Shown: positions 44,248-51,680 of the stretch, one piece after another
Numbering within the stretch: position 1 is the stretch's first letter
Layout: each line of letters opens with the position of its first letter
Source of the DNA: Chryseobacterium sp. G0201
Lineage (GTDB): Bacteria > Bacteroidota > Bacteroidia > Flavobacteriales > Weeksellaceae
Direction: 5' to 3'
DNA: 64,000 nt
Assembly (NCBI RefSeq): GCF_003815655.1
Contig: NZ_CP033917.1
Location: 806,001-870,000, forward strand
The notes under the pieces: generated by a model
What the model was told of the DNA's origin: nothing
Databases searched by the model: none
Seen by the model: only the letters and a program-made list of their open reading frames with translations
Program-made: the position numbers and the translations under genes

Positions 44248-44788
44248 TGTACGAATTGAAGAAAGGAATTAAATAAAATTCTTTTGCAAAAATAAGACTT
44301 TAAAATTTGTCTGCCTTTACAACTTGGTTAATTCCTGATGAAAAATTCAGATTGCTGTTATTTATGGTATAGATGATTTTTGGTTTTTATAAATTTTAAT
44401 GTCTATAAAGTCATCCCAAATAAAAAAGTATTCATTATCAAATAGTTTGTAGATTTGATTTGGAAAAATAATGCCCGGATTCTCCGAAATGACAAACTAG
44501 ATGGAAAGTTGACGTCTTGAAATCCATCCGAAAGGTTCTGAACCCCTATTTTGAGGTTGTAAGCATATGTAATGACATTAATTACTCCAATAACGAGGTT
44601 CGATATCATAAACTTTGACGTCCCAGACCTAAAATTTGACGTTCGGAACCTCAAATTTTAGATTGTCTAATATGAAAGGATATGTTCGGAACCTCAACGG
44701 AGCACTAATGAACATCATCAGATATATCAAATAAAAAAAGAGATCAGCTCCCGAAGCCGTCTCTTTTCAATTTTTATGTAAATGAATA
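44248..44788. repeat. Non-coding gap made of alternating degenerate palindromic repeats
   Basis: The 541-bp gap between the ABC and hydrolase genes has no credible gene. From 44490 to 44700 it holds copies of a unit near TTTGACGTTCGGAACCTCAA: 44505-44520, 44610-44630, 44631-44661 and 44682-44700, with inverse forms (TTTTGAGGTT at 44548, ACGAGGTTCG at 44593). CTAAAATTTGA (44629-44639) and TCAAATTTTAG (44651-44661) make a perfect inverted repeat inside it. A GATTC..AATGACAAA element at 44477 matches one at 836-857. Confidence 0.5.
44733..44770 (-). terminator. Hairpin terminator of the hydrolase gene
   Basis: AAAAGAGA and TCTCTTTT form the base of an imperfect stem with AGCT/AGC pairing inside, near the 3' end of the alpha/beta hydrolase gene (-); T-rich on the minus side. 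Confidence 0.55.
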
Positions 44789-45559
44789 TTAATTGACTTT
44801 CTTCAACCAGCTCAAAACATAACCCGCCACTTCTTCCCAACCTTTTTCTCCGGCGATAAAATGACTTCTTCCCTCAAATTCTTTAAAATCTACAATGCTG
44901 TTTTTATCTTTATAAGCGTTGGCAATTTTTCTTGAAAATGCTGCAGGAAAAATATTGTCGTTAGAACCAGCAATGAATAACAACGGTTCGTGAGGTTTAT
45001 TTACATCTAATTTTGCTGATGATTTGAACAACGGATCTCTTGCCAGTTTTCTGCTTTCAGGAGCGGCAACAGTTTCATATAATTTATCGCTTTCTGCTTT
45101 AGAATAATTATTAAAAAATGCTTTATGATACCATTCTTTAGATCCTAGAAACGCAGAGTTTCCTTTAAAGAAATTCACAACCGGCCAAACAACTTTCACA
45201 GTAGAAAAAGGAGCCATCACGTTCTTTGGAGGTGCGCCATCGATGCTTACTCCGGCAACCGCTTTTCCCATGTCGATTAATTTCTGAACCATTAATCCTC
45301 CGAAAGAATGCCCGATTACGATTGGTTTTTCAGGAAGGGTGTCGATAAATCTTGATAAATGATCTACCACATCATCAAACCCTACATTTTTTAATTCTGA
45401 CGGAATGTTTATTTTTAAATTTTTAGGATCTCCGTTGTGCCCAGGATTTGCAGGCGTATGCACGGTGTAACCTTGTGCTTCGAAATAAGTTTTCCATTCT
45501 TTCCAGCTTGTATTGTTCACAAATAATCCATGAATTAATACGATAGTTTTTGTTTTCAT
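44789..45559 (-). CDS. Alpha/beta hydrolase
   Basis: This 256-residue protein has the alpha/beta hydrolase fold: LIHGLFVNNTSWKEW (oxyanion HG), nucleophile Ser85 in GHSFGG, and a C-terminal EFEGRSHFIAGE with the catalytic His. A catalytic acid in SNDNIFP fits. No signal peptide, so it is cytoplasmic. Members hydrolyse esters or small amides; substrate is unknown. The Crp-like regulator gene is upstream with its own ATG 86 bp before; the hydrolase could be its target but this is not shown. Confidence 0.88.
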   Translation of the reverse strand: MKTKTIVLIHGLFVNNTSWKEWKTYFEAQGYTVHTPANPGHNGDPKNLKINIPSELKNVGFDDVVDHLSRFIDTLPEKPIVIGHSFGGLMVQKLIDMGKAVAGVSIDGAPPKNVMAPFSTVKVVWPVVNFFKGNSAFLGSKEWYHKAFFNNYSKAESDKLYETVAAPESRKLARDPLFKSSAKLDVNKPHEPLLFIAGSNDNIFPAAFSRKIANAYKDKNSIVDFKEFEGRSHFIAGEKGWEEVAGYVLSWLKKVN

Positions 45560-45644
45560 AACTTTTATTTTTAATTGGTTTTAAATTATGAGACAAAGTT
45601 CCGCGAATAAAATGAGGATAATTTTAACCTTGGTTAAAATCGTA

Positions 45645-46232
45645 CTACTTCCCTGAAATTCTTTTCCTTATCCTGCTCAAAGACGGCCCCTGAATTCCCA
45701 AATAGGAGGAAATATGATACAACGGAACATTATTAAAAATATCAGGATGCTGTTTGATGAGATCTAAATAGCGCTCTTCAGGAGATTTTAAGATAAAACC
45801 TTCGATTCTACTCATCGTTACATTAAAAGCTTCCTGCGCAAGAAGTCTTCCAAACTTTTCCCATCGATGCGATTGCTGATAAAGTGAAAGCAGATCTGTG
45901 TATCGGATATAAATAATCGTAGCATCCGTCAACGCCTGAGTATGGTAATCACACGGAATCTGATTGATAAAACTTTTAAAGGAAACCACAAAACCATTGG
46001 CAGAATAAAGGAAAACATTTTTCTCCTCTCCTGTTTTTTCATCAATCGTATAAGAACGGAAAACGCCATCAACAATAAATCCAAAATAAGTACAAACCGT
46101 TCCGCGAAGATTATAGAAATCTCCTTTTTGATAGGTTTTTGGCAACCAAAATTCTTCGGAAAGTTTAAATTCTTCTTCTGTAAGACCTGCGAAATGATTC
46201 AGCGCAAAGGCTAGTTTTTCTATTTCGTCCAT
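45645..46232 (-). CDS. Crp/Fnr-family transcriptional regulator
   Basis: This 195-residue protein has an N-terminal cyclic-nucleotide-binding-type beta barrel (GDFYNLRGTVCTYFGFIVDGVF) and a C-terminal helix-turn-helix (YHISSYLGIQGPSLSRIRKR). The C-terminal helix-turn-helix is short, as in Bacteroidota Crp/Fnr proteins that often lack the iron-sulfur cysteines; only one to two cysteines are present, so an Fe-S cluster is not supported. Its effector is unknown. It is 86 bp from the hydrolase gene in the same direction. Confidence 0.88.
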   Translation of the reverse strand: MDEIEKLAFALNHFAGLTEEEFKLSEEFWLPKTYQKGDFYNLRGTVCTYFGFIVDGVFRSYTIDEKTGEEKNVFLYSANGFVVSFKSFINQIPCDYHTQALTDATIIYIRYTDLLSLYQQSHRWEKFGRLLAQEAFNVTMSRIEGFILKSPEERYLDLIKQHPDIFNNVPLYHISSYLGIQGPSLSRIRKRISGK

Positions 46233-46280
46233 GGTTTTTAGTTTTTAAAATAAAATCTTAATCGTTTTAAATACCGGTCT

Positions 46281-46352
46281 TGGTGGCTGAGGCTCTCGAA
46301 GCCACGTTTAATATTAAAAAGCAAACTGGTGGCTTCGAGAACCTCAGCCACC
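46281..46352. repeat. REPIN-like inverted pair of GC-rich repeats
   Basis: Two 25-bp arms (46281-46305 and 46328-46352) are inverted copies with 24 of 25 positions alike, spaced by 22 AT-rich bp. Each arm also folds on itself (GTGGCT...AGCCAC). Two REP-type units in opposite directions form the layout of REPINs in other bacteria. Being GC-rich, the element stands out from its surroundings. It lies between the Crp-like gene and the membrane-protein gene at 46361 and could also act as a terminator. Confidence 0.5.
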
Positions 46353-46360
46353 AGTTTATA

Positions 46361-46702
46361 TTATAATTCTTTATTTCCAATTTCTTCAATTTCCAAAGAA
46401 GGTTTCTGAAAACTTTCTTTTTGAAATCTTCGTTCAAGAAGTTTATACACTCCAAAAACGACTGCAATAGCCACCAGCCAGCCAATAAGATTTACAAACG
46501 TAAAGGTATTATCACTTGTTTCATCTAAAGAACCAGGATTGGTGATTTCTTTGAACATCCCGTAACAAAGCCCGAATCCAAACTGAGCTCCCAAATAAAT
46601 AACAATTGCTAAAATCCCGAAGTGCCACTTTGTTTTACCAAACTTTTCGGCAAGTCCTGCATAATATCGGTAAGCAGCTGCAAGAATAATTATTGACATC
46701 AT
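46361..46702 (-). CDS. DUF4199-like small membrane protein
   Basis: This 113-residue protein has two to three membrane helices (MSIIILAAAYRYYAGL, HFGILAIVIYLGAQFGFGLCYG, FVNLIGWLVAIAVVFGVYKLL) and an acidic C-terminal tail. It resembles the short hydrophobic DUF4199-like proteins of Flavobacteriia, but I cannot be sure of the family. The first two codons are both ATG (start may be 46702 or 46699). The truA gene ends 27 bp upstream, so it may be co-transcribed with it. Its function is unknown. Confidence 0.65.
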   Translation of the reverse strand: MMSIIILAAAYRYYAGLAEKFGKTKWHFGILAIVIYLGAQFGFGLCYGMFKEITNPGSLDETSDNTFTFVNLIGWLVAIAVVFGVYKLLERRFQKESFQKPSLEIEEIGNKEL

Positions 46703-46729
46703 ATGTTTTGTGTTTTTTATTTTTTTATT

Positions 46730-47464
46730 TTAATTGAAATCGTATCCAACATCGACCAAAAATAAGCCTTGCGCAGGTGCAGAAGTTCCGGCGGAATTTC
46801 GGTTTTTATTTTCGATGACATTTCTTAGCTCTTCGGGTTTTATTTTTCCTGAGCCAATTTCTACCATAGTTCCAACAATTGCTCTCACCATATTTCTTAG
46901 GAAACGGTTCGCAGAAACAGTGAATTTCAATTCCGTTCCGTTTTGTTCCCATTCTGCTTTGTACATTTTACAAAGATTGGTTTTATTGTCGGTATGAAGC
47001 TTTGCAAAACTTGTAAAATCCTCATATTCAAATAAAATTTTACAGGCTTCGTTCATTTTATCAATATCTAAAGGTCTTCTCCAGTGCTGCCACGCAGAAT
47101 CTTGAGTAAACGGATTTTTCTCCATTGAGATATAATATTCATATGTTCTGAAAGTAGCATCAAAACGGGCATGAAAATCATCCTTCACCTCAAAAATTCT
47201 TTTGATGGAAATATCGGCGGGAAGAAAACTGTTCAATCGATGTGAAAACTGATCACTCAGCACCTGATCGGTATCAAAATGCGCAAATATTTTCTTCGCA
47301 TGAACGCCTGTATCTGTACGTCCGGCGCCTGTTGTCTTAATTTCTTCTCGTAAAATCGTGGAAAGTGCCTTTTCCAATTCTTCCTGCACAGAAATAGCAT
47401 TCGGCTGGATCTGATAACCGAAATAATTTTTACCGTTATAGGAAAACTCTATAAAATACCTCAA
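46730..47464 (-). CDS. truA: tRNA pseudouridine(38-40) synthase TruA
   Basis: TruA makes pseudouridine at positions 38-40 of tRNA anticodon arms. This 244-residue protein has the usual length and the catalytic Asp51 in GAGRTDTGVHA, plus RFLRNMVRAIVGTMVEIG and the C-terminal PAQGLFLVDVGYD. The -7 box match (TATTTTTG, 47490-47483) lies about 19 nt before the ATG. The gene is divergent from lpxK; the 130-bp gap holds promoters for both. Identification is firm. Confidence 0.97.
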   Translation of the reverse strand: MRYFIEFSYNGKNYFGYQIQPNAISVQEELEKALSTILREEIKTTGAGRTDTGVHAKKIFAHFDTDQVLSDQFSHRLNSFLPADISIKRIFEVKDDFHARFDATFRTYEYYISMEKNPFTQDSAWQHWRRPLDIDKMNEACKILFEYEDFTSFAKLHTDNKTNLCKMYKAEWEQNGTELKFTVSANRFLRNMVRAIVGTMVEIGSGKIKPEELRNVIENKNRNSAGTSAPAQGLFLVDVGYDFN

Positions 47465-47579
47465 TGTAATAAAATAACTCTACAAAAATACTTTAATTTA
47501 TGATAATCATGAACTCATTTTTCAAAATAAATATTGAAAAAGTACATACCATATTGGCTAAAATCACTACGAAAATTCC

Positions 47580-47587
47580 TATTTTTG
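47580..47587 (+). promoter_or_regulatory. Candidate -7 box of lpxK
   Basis: TATTTTTG matches TAnnTTTG, with TTG at 47554-47556 (23-bp spacer). It lies 7 bp before the lpxK ATG, so the transcript would have almost no leader. Confidence 0.45.
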
Positions 47588-47594
47588 CAAACGT

Positions 47595-48617
47595 ATGAAA
47601 AGATGGTACCTTTATCCTTTTTCCCTCGGTTATCACATGGTAACGGGTATCCGAAACACAATGTATGATCTGGGGATTTTTAAATCTACGAAATTCAAGA
47701 CTCCGATAATCAATGTCGGTAACCTCTCTGTGGGCGGAAGTGGAAAATCTCCAATGGTGATGTATCTTGCGCAATACCTGTCTAAACATTACAGAACAGG
47801 GGTACTTTCACGTGGTTACGGAAGATTGACAAAAGGCTATGACGTAACGAATTACGATAGTAATTATAAAACTGTAGGTGATGAAGCCATGCAGTTATTT
47901 GAACGTTTCAAAAACCGTTTTGTGATTGCCGTTTCCGAAGAAAGAGTTCCCGGAGCCAAAAAAGTGATTGAAGATATGGATCTTGACGTTCTCGTTTTGG
48001 ATGATGCATTTCAGCACAGAGCGATCAAGGCAGGATTTAATATTTTGATGACCGATTTTAATGATCCTTTCTTTAAAGATCATTTGCTTCCTGCCGGAGA
48101 TTTAAGAGAATCCAGAACCGGTTACAAAAGAGCAGACATCATTATGGTCAGCAAATGTCCTGATGAACTGACGGAAGAAACCAAGCAGTATTATATTTCC
48201 AGAATCAGACCGGATCGTACCCAAAAAGTTTTCTTTTCATCCATCGGGTATGACGAAAATGTGTACGGAAAAGAAAAAATGCTTCCCGACAACAATCTGA
48301 ATTATTATGATATTCTGTTAATTACAGGAATCGCCAATCCGAAGCCGCTGTTGGCACATTTAGCCAAATTTTCACAACGAGTTAAGCATTTAAAATTCAG
48401 AGATCACCATAATTTTTCTGAAGATGATATTAAAAAAATCGTTGCTGAATACAAAAAACTAGGTGAATATAAATTGATCTTAACAACTGAGAAAGATTAT
48501 GTTCGTTTGAAATCCTTTGATTATCTTAGAGACATCGTTTACTACTGGCCCATCAATGTAGTGATCGATAAAAAAGAGGAATTCAACCAAATCATCTTAG
48601 ATTATGTTAGAAAATAG
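47595..48617 (+). CDS. lpxK: Tetraacyldisaccharide 4'-kinase
   Basis: LpxK phosphorylates the 4' position of the lipid A disaccharide precursor at the inner membrane. This 340-residue protein has the family's P-loop NVGNLSVGGSGKSP (residues about 38-51), the acidic motif VLDDAFQHR and DYVRLK near the end, and an N-terminal hydrophobic stretch. It overlaps the purine nucleoside phosphorylase gene by 14 bp, so the two are one transcription unit although their functions differ. Confidence 0.95.
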   Translation: MKRWYLYPFSLGYHMVTGIRNTMYDLGIFKSTKFKTPIINVGNLSVGGSGKSPMVMYLAQYLSKHYRTGVLSRGYGRLTKGYDVTNYDSNYKTVGDEAMQLFERFKNRFVIAVSEERVPGAKKVIEDMDLDVLVLDDAFQHRAIKAGFNILMTDFNDPFFKDHLLPAGDLRESRTGYKRADIIMVSKCPDELTEETKQYYISRIRPDRTQKVFFSSIGYDENVYGKEKMLPDNNLNYYDILLITGIANPKPLLAHLAKFSQRVKHLKFRDHHNFSEDDIKKIVAEYKKLGEYKLILTTEKDYVRLKSFDYLRDIVYYWPINVVIDKKEEFNQIILDYVRK

Positions 48618-49419
48618 TAAGCAGACCGCTGATTTCATTAAAAATATTATTCAGGATATTCCTGATTTTGCCATTGTTTTAGGATCAGGATTAGGAAAAC
48701 TTCAAGACGAAGTGGAAGCTATTCATGTTTTAGAATACAAAGACATTCCTAATTTTCCTCAAACCACTGTTGTAGGTCATGGCGGAAAATTAATCTACGG
48801 AATTCTGGAAGGCAAAAAAATATTAATGATGAGCGGCCGTTTTCACTATTATGAAGGTCATTCTATTGAAACCGTTACTTTTCCCATCAGAATTTTTCAT
48901 TTATTAGGAATTAAAAATTTGATTCTTTCTAATGCTTGTGGCGGAGTAAATCCTAATTTCAGCGTTGCAGATGTTGTGATTGTAAAAGACCATATCAACA
49001 TGATGCCTGAACATCCGCTTCGTGGTAAAAATATCGATTCTTTCGGTCCTCGTTTCGTTGATATGAGTGAACCTTACAATAAAAAAATGATCGCTGCAGC
49101 AGAAAAGGTTGCATTAGAAAATAATATTAAATTTCAACAGGGAGTTTATGTTGCTTTACAAGGTCCTACTTTTGAAACTCCTGCAGAATACGGAATGATC
49201 AAAGCCATCGGTGGCGATATGGTAGGAATGAGCACTGTTCCCGAAGTAATTGTTGCCAAACATATGGGAATGGATGTTTTCTGTGTTTCCATCATTACAG
49301 ATCTTGGCGGACCGGATATTGCTTTTGCGGTGTCTCACGAAGAAGTTTTGAATGCTGCGAATAAAGCAATGCCAAATGTAATTACGTTGGTAAAAGGCTT
49401 GGTAAAGAACTATCAATAA
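48604..49419 (+). CDS. Purine nucleoside phosphorylase (PNP-I family)
   Basis: The enzyme splits purine nucleosides with phosphate. This 271-residue protein has VLGSGLGKLQDEV (phosphate-binding), GRFHYYEGHS, LSNACGGVN, and the C-terminal GPTFETPAEYGM with GDMVGMSTVPE, all marks of the trimeric PNP type; the length fits. It begins inside the end of lpxK. A lipoprotein thioredoxin gene follows 104 bp later. Confidence 0.95.
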   Translation: MLENSKQTADFIKNIIQDIPDFAIVLGSGLGKLQDEVEAIHVLEYKDIPNFPQTTVVGHGGKLIYGILEGKKILMMSGRFHYYEGHSIETVTFPIRIFHLLGIKNLILSNACGGVNPNFSVADVVIVKDHINMMPEHPLRGKNIDSFGPRFVDMSEPYNKKMIAAAEKVALENNIKFQQGVYVALQGPTFETPAEYGMIKAIGGDMVGMSTVPEVIVAKHMGMDVFCVSIITDLGGPDIAFAVSHEEVLNAANKAMPNVITLVKGLVKNYQ

Positions 49420-49523
49420 CCATTTATAAAAATTCTCAATCTCTTAAATTTTTGCTAAATAATAAGAAACCAATCTCCAATTGCGTTTCATTGTTTAGAT
49501 TTGCATTAAATGTACTTGAAAAA

Positions 49524-50039
49524 ATGAAAAAGTTATTACTACTATTGATGATGGGTGTTTTTGGATTAAGCTGTTCTCAAAAAATACCAACAGTTCTTAA
49601 AACTAAATTTTCTAAAGAAGCTTTACAACAAAAACTGGAAAATGAAGAAGGCAAAAGCGTAACCATACAACAAATTCTTGATCAGCATAAAGGAAAAGTC
49701 TTAGTAATCGATTTTTGGGCCGGATGGTGCAGAGATTGTTTAAATGCACTTCCAAAAGCTAAAGAATTAGAAGAAAAAAACAAAAATATCGATTTTGTAT
49801 TCCTTTCATTAGACAGATCAAAAGAGGGTTTTAATAAAAGCCTTGAAAGATTCGAAATGAAAGACAAAGAAAATTACTGGTTCTCTTCCGGTTGGAAAAA
49901 TGATTTCAACAATTATATTGACCTGAATTGGATCCCAAGATATATGGTGATCGATCAAAAATCTGCGATTGCAAAATATTACGCTATTTCGCCTGAAGAT
50001 CCGGAAATTCAAAGTACAATTGATAAACTTTTAAAATAG
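49524..50039 (+). CDS. TlpA-like thioredoxin-fold lipoprotein
   Basis: The protein has 171 residues from the ATG at 49524; an in-frame TTG at 49452 would give an unlikely longer form. The lipobox is GLSC with Cys17. The thioredoxin active site is WCRDC (Cys69, Cys72) in DFWAGWCRDCLNALP; the spacing is normal for TlpA/ResA, but the middle pair Arg-Asp is uncommon. The likely role is thiol-disulfide reduction outside the cytoplasm, for example for cytochrome c or metal-protein maturation. The GNAT gene starts directly after its stop (no gap). Confidence 0.9.
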   Translation: MKKLLLLLMMGVFGLSCSQKIPTVLKTKFSKEALQQKLENEEGKSVTIQQILDQHKGKVLVIDFWAGWCRDCLNALPKAKELEEKNKNIDFVFLSLDRSKEGFNKSLERFEMKDKENYWFSSGWKNDFNNYIDLNWIPRYMVIDQKSAIAKYYAISPEDPEIQSTIDKLLK

Positions 50040-50498
50040 ATGATGATTGTAAGAGAAGCTACAGAACAGGATTTAGAAATACTTTTAGAGTTTGAGCAGG
50101 GAATTGTTTCTGCAGAAAGACCATTAAACAGCACCTTTATTGATGGAGAAATTCATTATTATGATCTACTTCATTTGATACATTCGGAAGATTCCACCGT
50201 ACTCATAGCAGAAGAAAATAATGAAATCGTTGCTTCCGGATATTCAAAAATCAAGAAAACCGAAAATAGTTATTCTAATTTTGATAAATATGCTTATTTG
50301 GGGTTTATGTATGTAAAACCTGAACACAGAGGAAAAGGTATTAATAAACTCATCCTTGATGAACTGATCAGCTGGTCAAAAGAAAAAGGCATTTCAGAAA
50401 TCAGGCTGGATGTTTATGATCAAAATGAATCTGCCGTAAAAGCCTATGAAAAGGCAGGTTTTGAATCTTTACTTCTTACGATGAGATTGAAAGCGTAA
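50040..50498 (+). CDS. GNAT family N-acetyltransferase
   Basis: This 152-residue protein shows the GNAT acetyl-CoA fold: a strand IVREATEQDLEILLEFE, motif A LGFMYVKPEHRGKGINKLIL (the RGKG loop binds the pyrophosphate) and VYDQNESAVKAYEKAGFE. It acetylates an unknown amine. The ATG is the base after the TAG of the TlpA-like gene, so translation is probably coupled; a second ATG 3 bp on is equally possible. Substrate is unknown. Confidence 0.9.
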   Translation: MMIVREATEQDLEILLEFEQGIVSAERPLNSTFIDGEIHYYDLLHLIHSEDSTVLIAEENNEIVASGYSKIKKTENSYSNFDKYAYLGFMYVKPEHRGKGINKLILDELISWSKEKGISEIRLDVYDQNESAVKAYEKAGFESLLLTMRLKA

Positions 50499-50522
50499 TA
50501 ATTCGGTCATTAAAAATAAAGG

Positions 50523-50547
50523 AATCCATATCTTTGTGATATGGATT
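50523..50547 (+). promoter_or_regulatory. Inverted repeat spanning the -7 box and start codon of dinB
   Basis: AATCCATATC (50523-50532) and GATATGGATT (50538-50547) are perfect 10-bp arms around TTTGT. The repeat encloses TATCTTTG (50529-50536), an exact -7 box, and the dinB ATG (50541). With the box 4 bp before the ATG, a transcript from it would start at or near the A of ATG, so it would be leaderless. The site could be an operator or an mRNA hairpin over the start. Confidence 0.55.
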
Positions 50548-51635
50548 TTCCTTTTCCCCTCCGCAAAATTATTCATGTTGATATGGATGCATTTTATGCT
50601 TCCGTGGAGCAGTATGACAATCCTGCATTAAGAGGAAAACCAGTTGCTGTAGGTGGCGGACATCGCGGTGTCGTTTCCGCAGCCAGCTATGAAGCAAGAA
50701 AATTCGGAGTCCGTTCTGCAATGCCCAGCAAAACAGCAAAAGAAAGATGTCCGCATCTGATCTTTGTTCCGCCACGTTTTGCACGTTATAAAGAAATTTC
50801 AAAAAAAATTCGGGAAATTTTTCATGAATATACCGATTTAGTTGAACCTTTATCTTTAGACGAAGCCTATCTCGACGTTACCGAAAATAAAAAAGGAATA
50901 GAATCTGCGAATCAGATCGCGAAAGAGATTCGCCAAAAAATATTTGAAGAAACAGGACTCACAGCTTCTGCGGGTATTTCTATCAATAAATTTTTAGCAA
51001 AGGTTGCTTCCGACATTAATAAACCAAACGGACAAAAAACGATTCATCCCGACAAGATCGAAGGCTTTCTGGAAGAATTACCTGTTGAAAAGTTCTATGG
51101 TGTAGGAAAAGTTACCGCCAACAAAATGTTTACGCTAGGAATTTTTAAAGGAAAAGATTTAAAGAAAAAAACATTGCAGGAACTTGTAAGTTTATTCGGA
51201 AAATCCGGAGGCTATTATTACAATGTTGTCCGCGGAATTCATACTTCCGAAGTAAAACCTCATCGCATTCAGAAAAGTGTTGCGGTGGAAAGAACCTTTT
51301 TTGAAGATCTTTTTGATGAACAGCAGATCAACGAAAAACTTGAAAGCTTAAGCGCAGAACTTCATCAGAGGTTACAGAAAAACAATATTCTCGGAAGATC
51401 TTTAACATTAAAAATTAAATATAAAGATTTTTCACTGTTTACAAGAAGCATCACGAAAGAAGAATACTTCAATTCTGCCGAAGAATATCTTAAAACTTCA
51501 AAAAAACTTTGGGAACTTCGCCCCTTTGACAAAGCCGTAAGATTATTAGGACTATCTCTTTCTCAACTTAATACGGAGGAAAAAAAGCAGGTATCTATTC
51601 AACTAAAAATACCGTTTGAAGAATTTGAAAATTAA
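50541..51635 (+). CDS. dinB: DNA polymerase IV (DinB)
   Basis: DinB is a Y-family translesion polymerase. This 364-residue protein starts close to the active-site motif VDMDAFYASVEQYDNPALRG; the second carboxylate motif is SLDEAYLDVT and the thumb/little-finger regions follow (VEKFYGVGKVTANKMF). The start is fixed because the in-frame stop at 50517 leaves no other start codon before 50541. The gene is likely under damage or growth control through the inverted repeat at its start (see 50523). No clear LexA box was recognised. Confidence 0.96.
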   Translation: MDFPFPLRKIIHVDMDAFYASVEQYDNPALRGKPVAVGGGHRGVVSAASYEARKFGVRSAMPSKTAKERCPHLIFVPPRFARYKEISKKIREIFHEYTDLVEPLSLDEAYLDVTENKKGIESANQIAKEIRQKIFEETGLTASAGISINKFLAKVASDINKPNGQKTIHPDKIEGFLEELPVEKFYGVGKVTANKMFTLGIFKGKDLKKKTLQELVSLFGKSGGYYYNVVRGIHTSEVKPHRIQKSVAVERTFFEDLFDEQQINEKLESLSAELHQRLQKNNILGRSLTLKIKYKDFSLFTRSITKEEYFNSAEEYLKTSKKLWELRPFDKAVRLLGLSLSQLNTEEKKQVSIQLKIPFEEFEN

Positions 51636-51680
51636 TAGTGAATAATTTTCACTAACTTGTATTGACCAAATTAACAATAC

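Noticed and set aside
44403..44654. Minus-strand open frame of 83 codons
   Set aside because: It lies in the repeat-built gap at 44248-44788 and its sequence follows the repeats, so it is not a gene.
46267..46485. Minus-strand open frame across the REPIN-like structure
   Set aside because: It runs through the inverted repeats and overlaps the better frame of the membrane protein at 46361.
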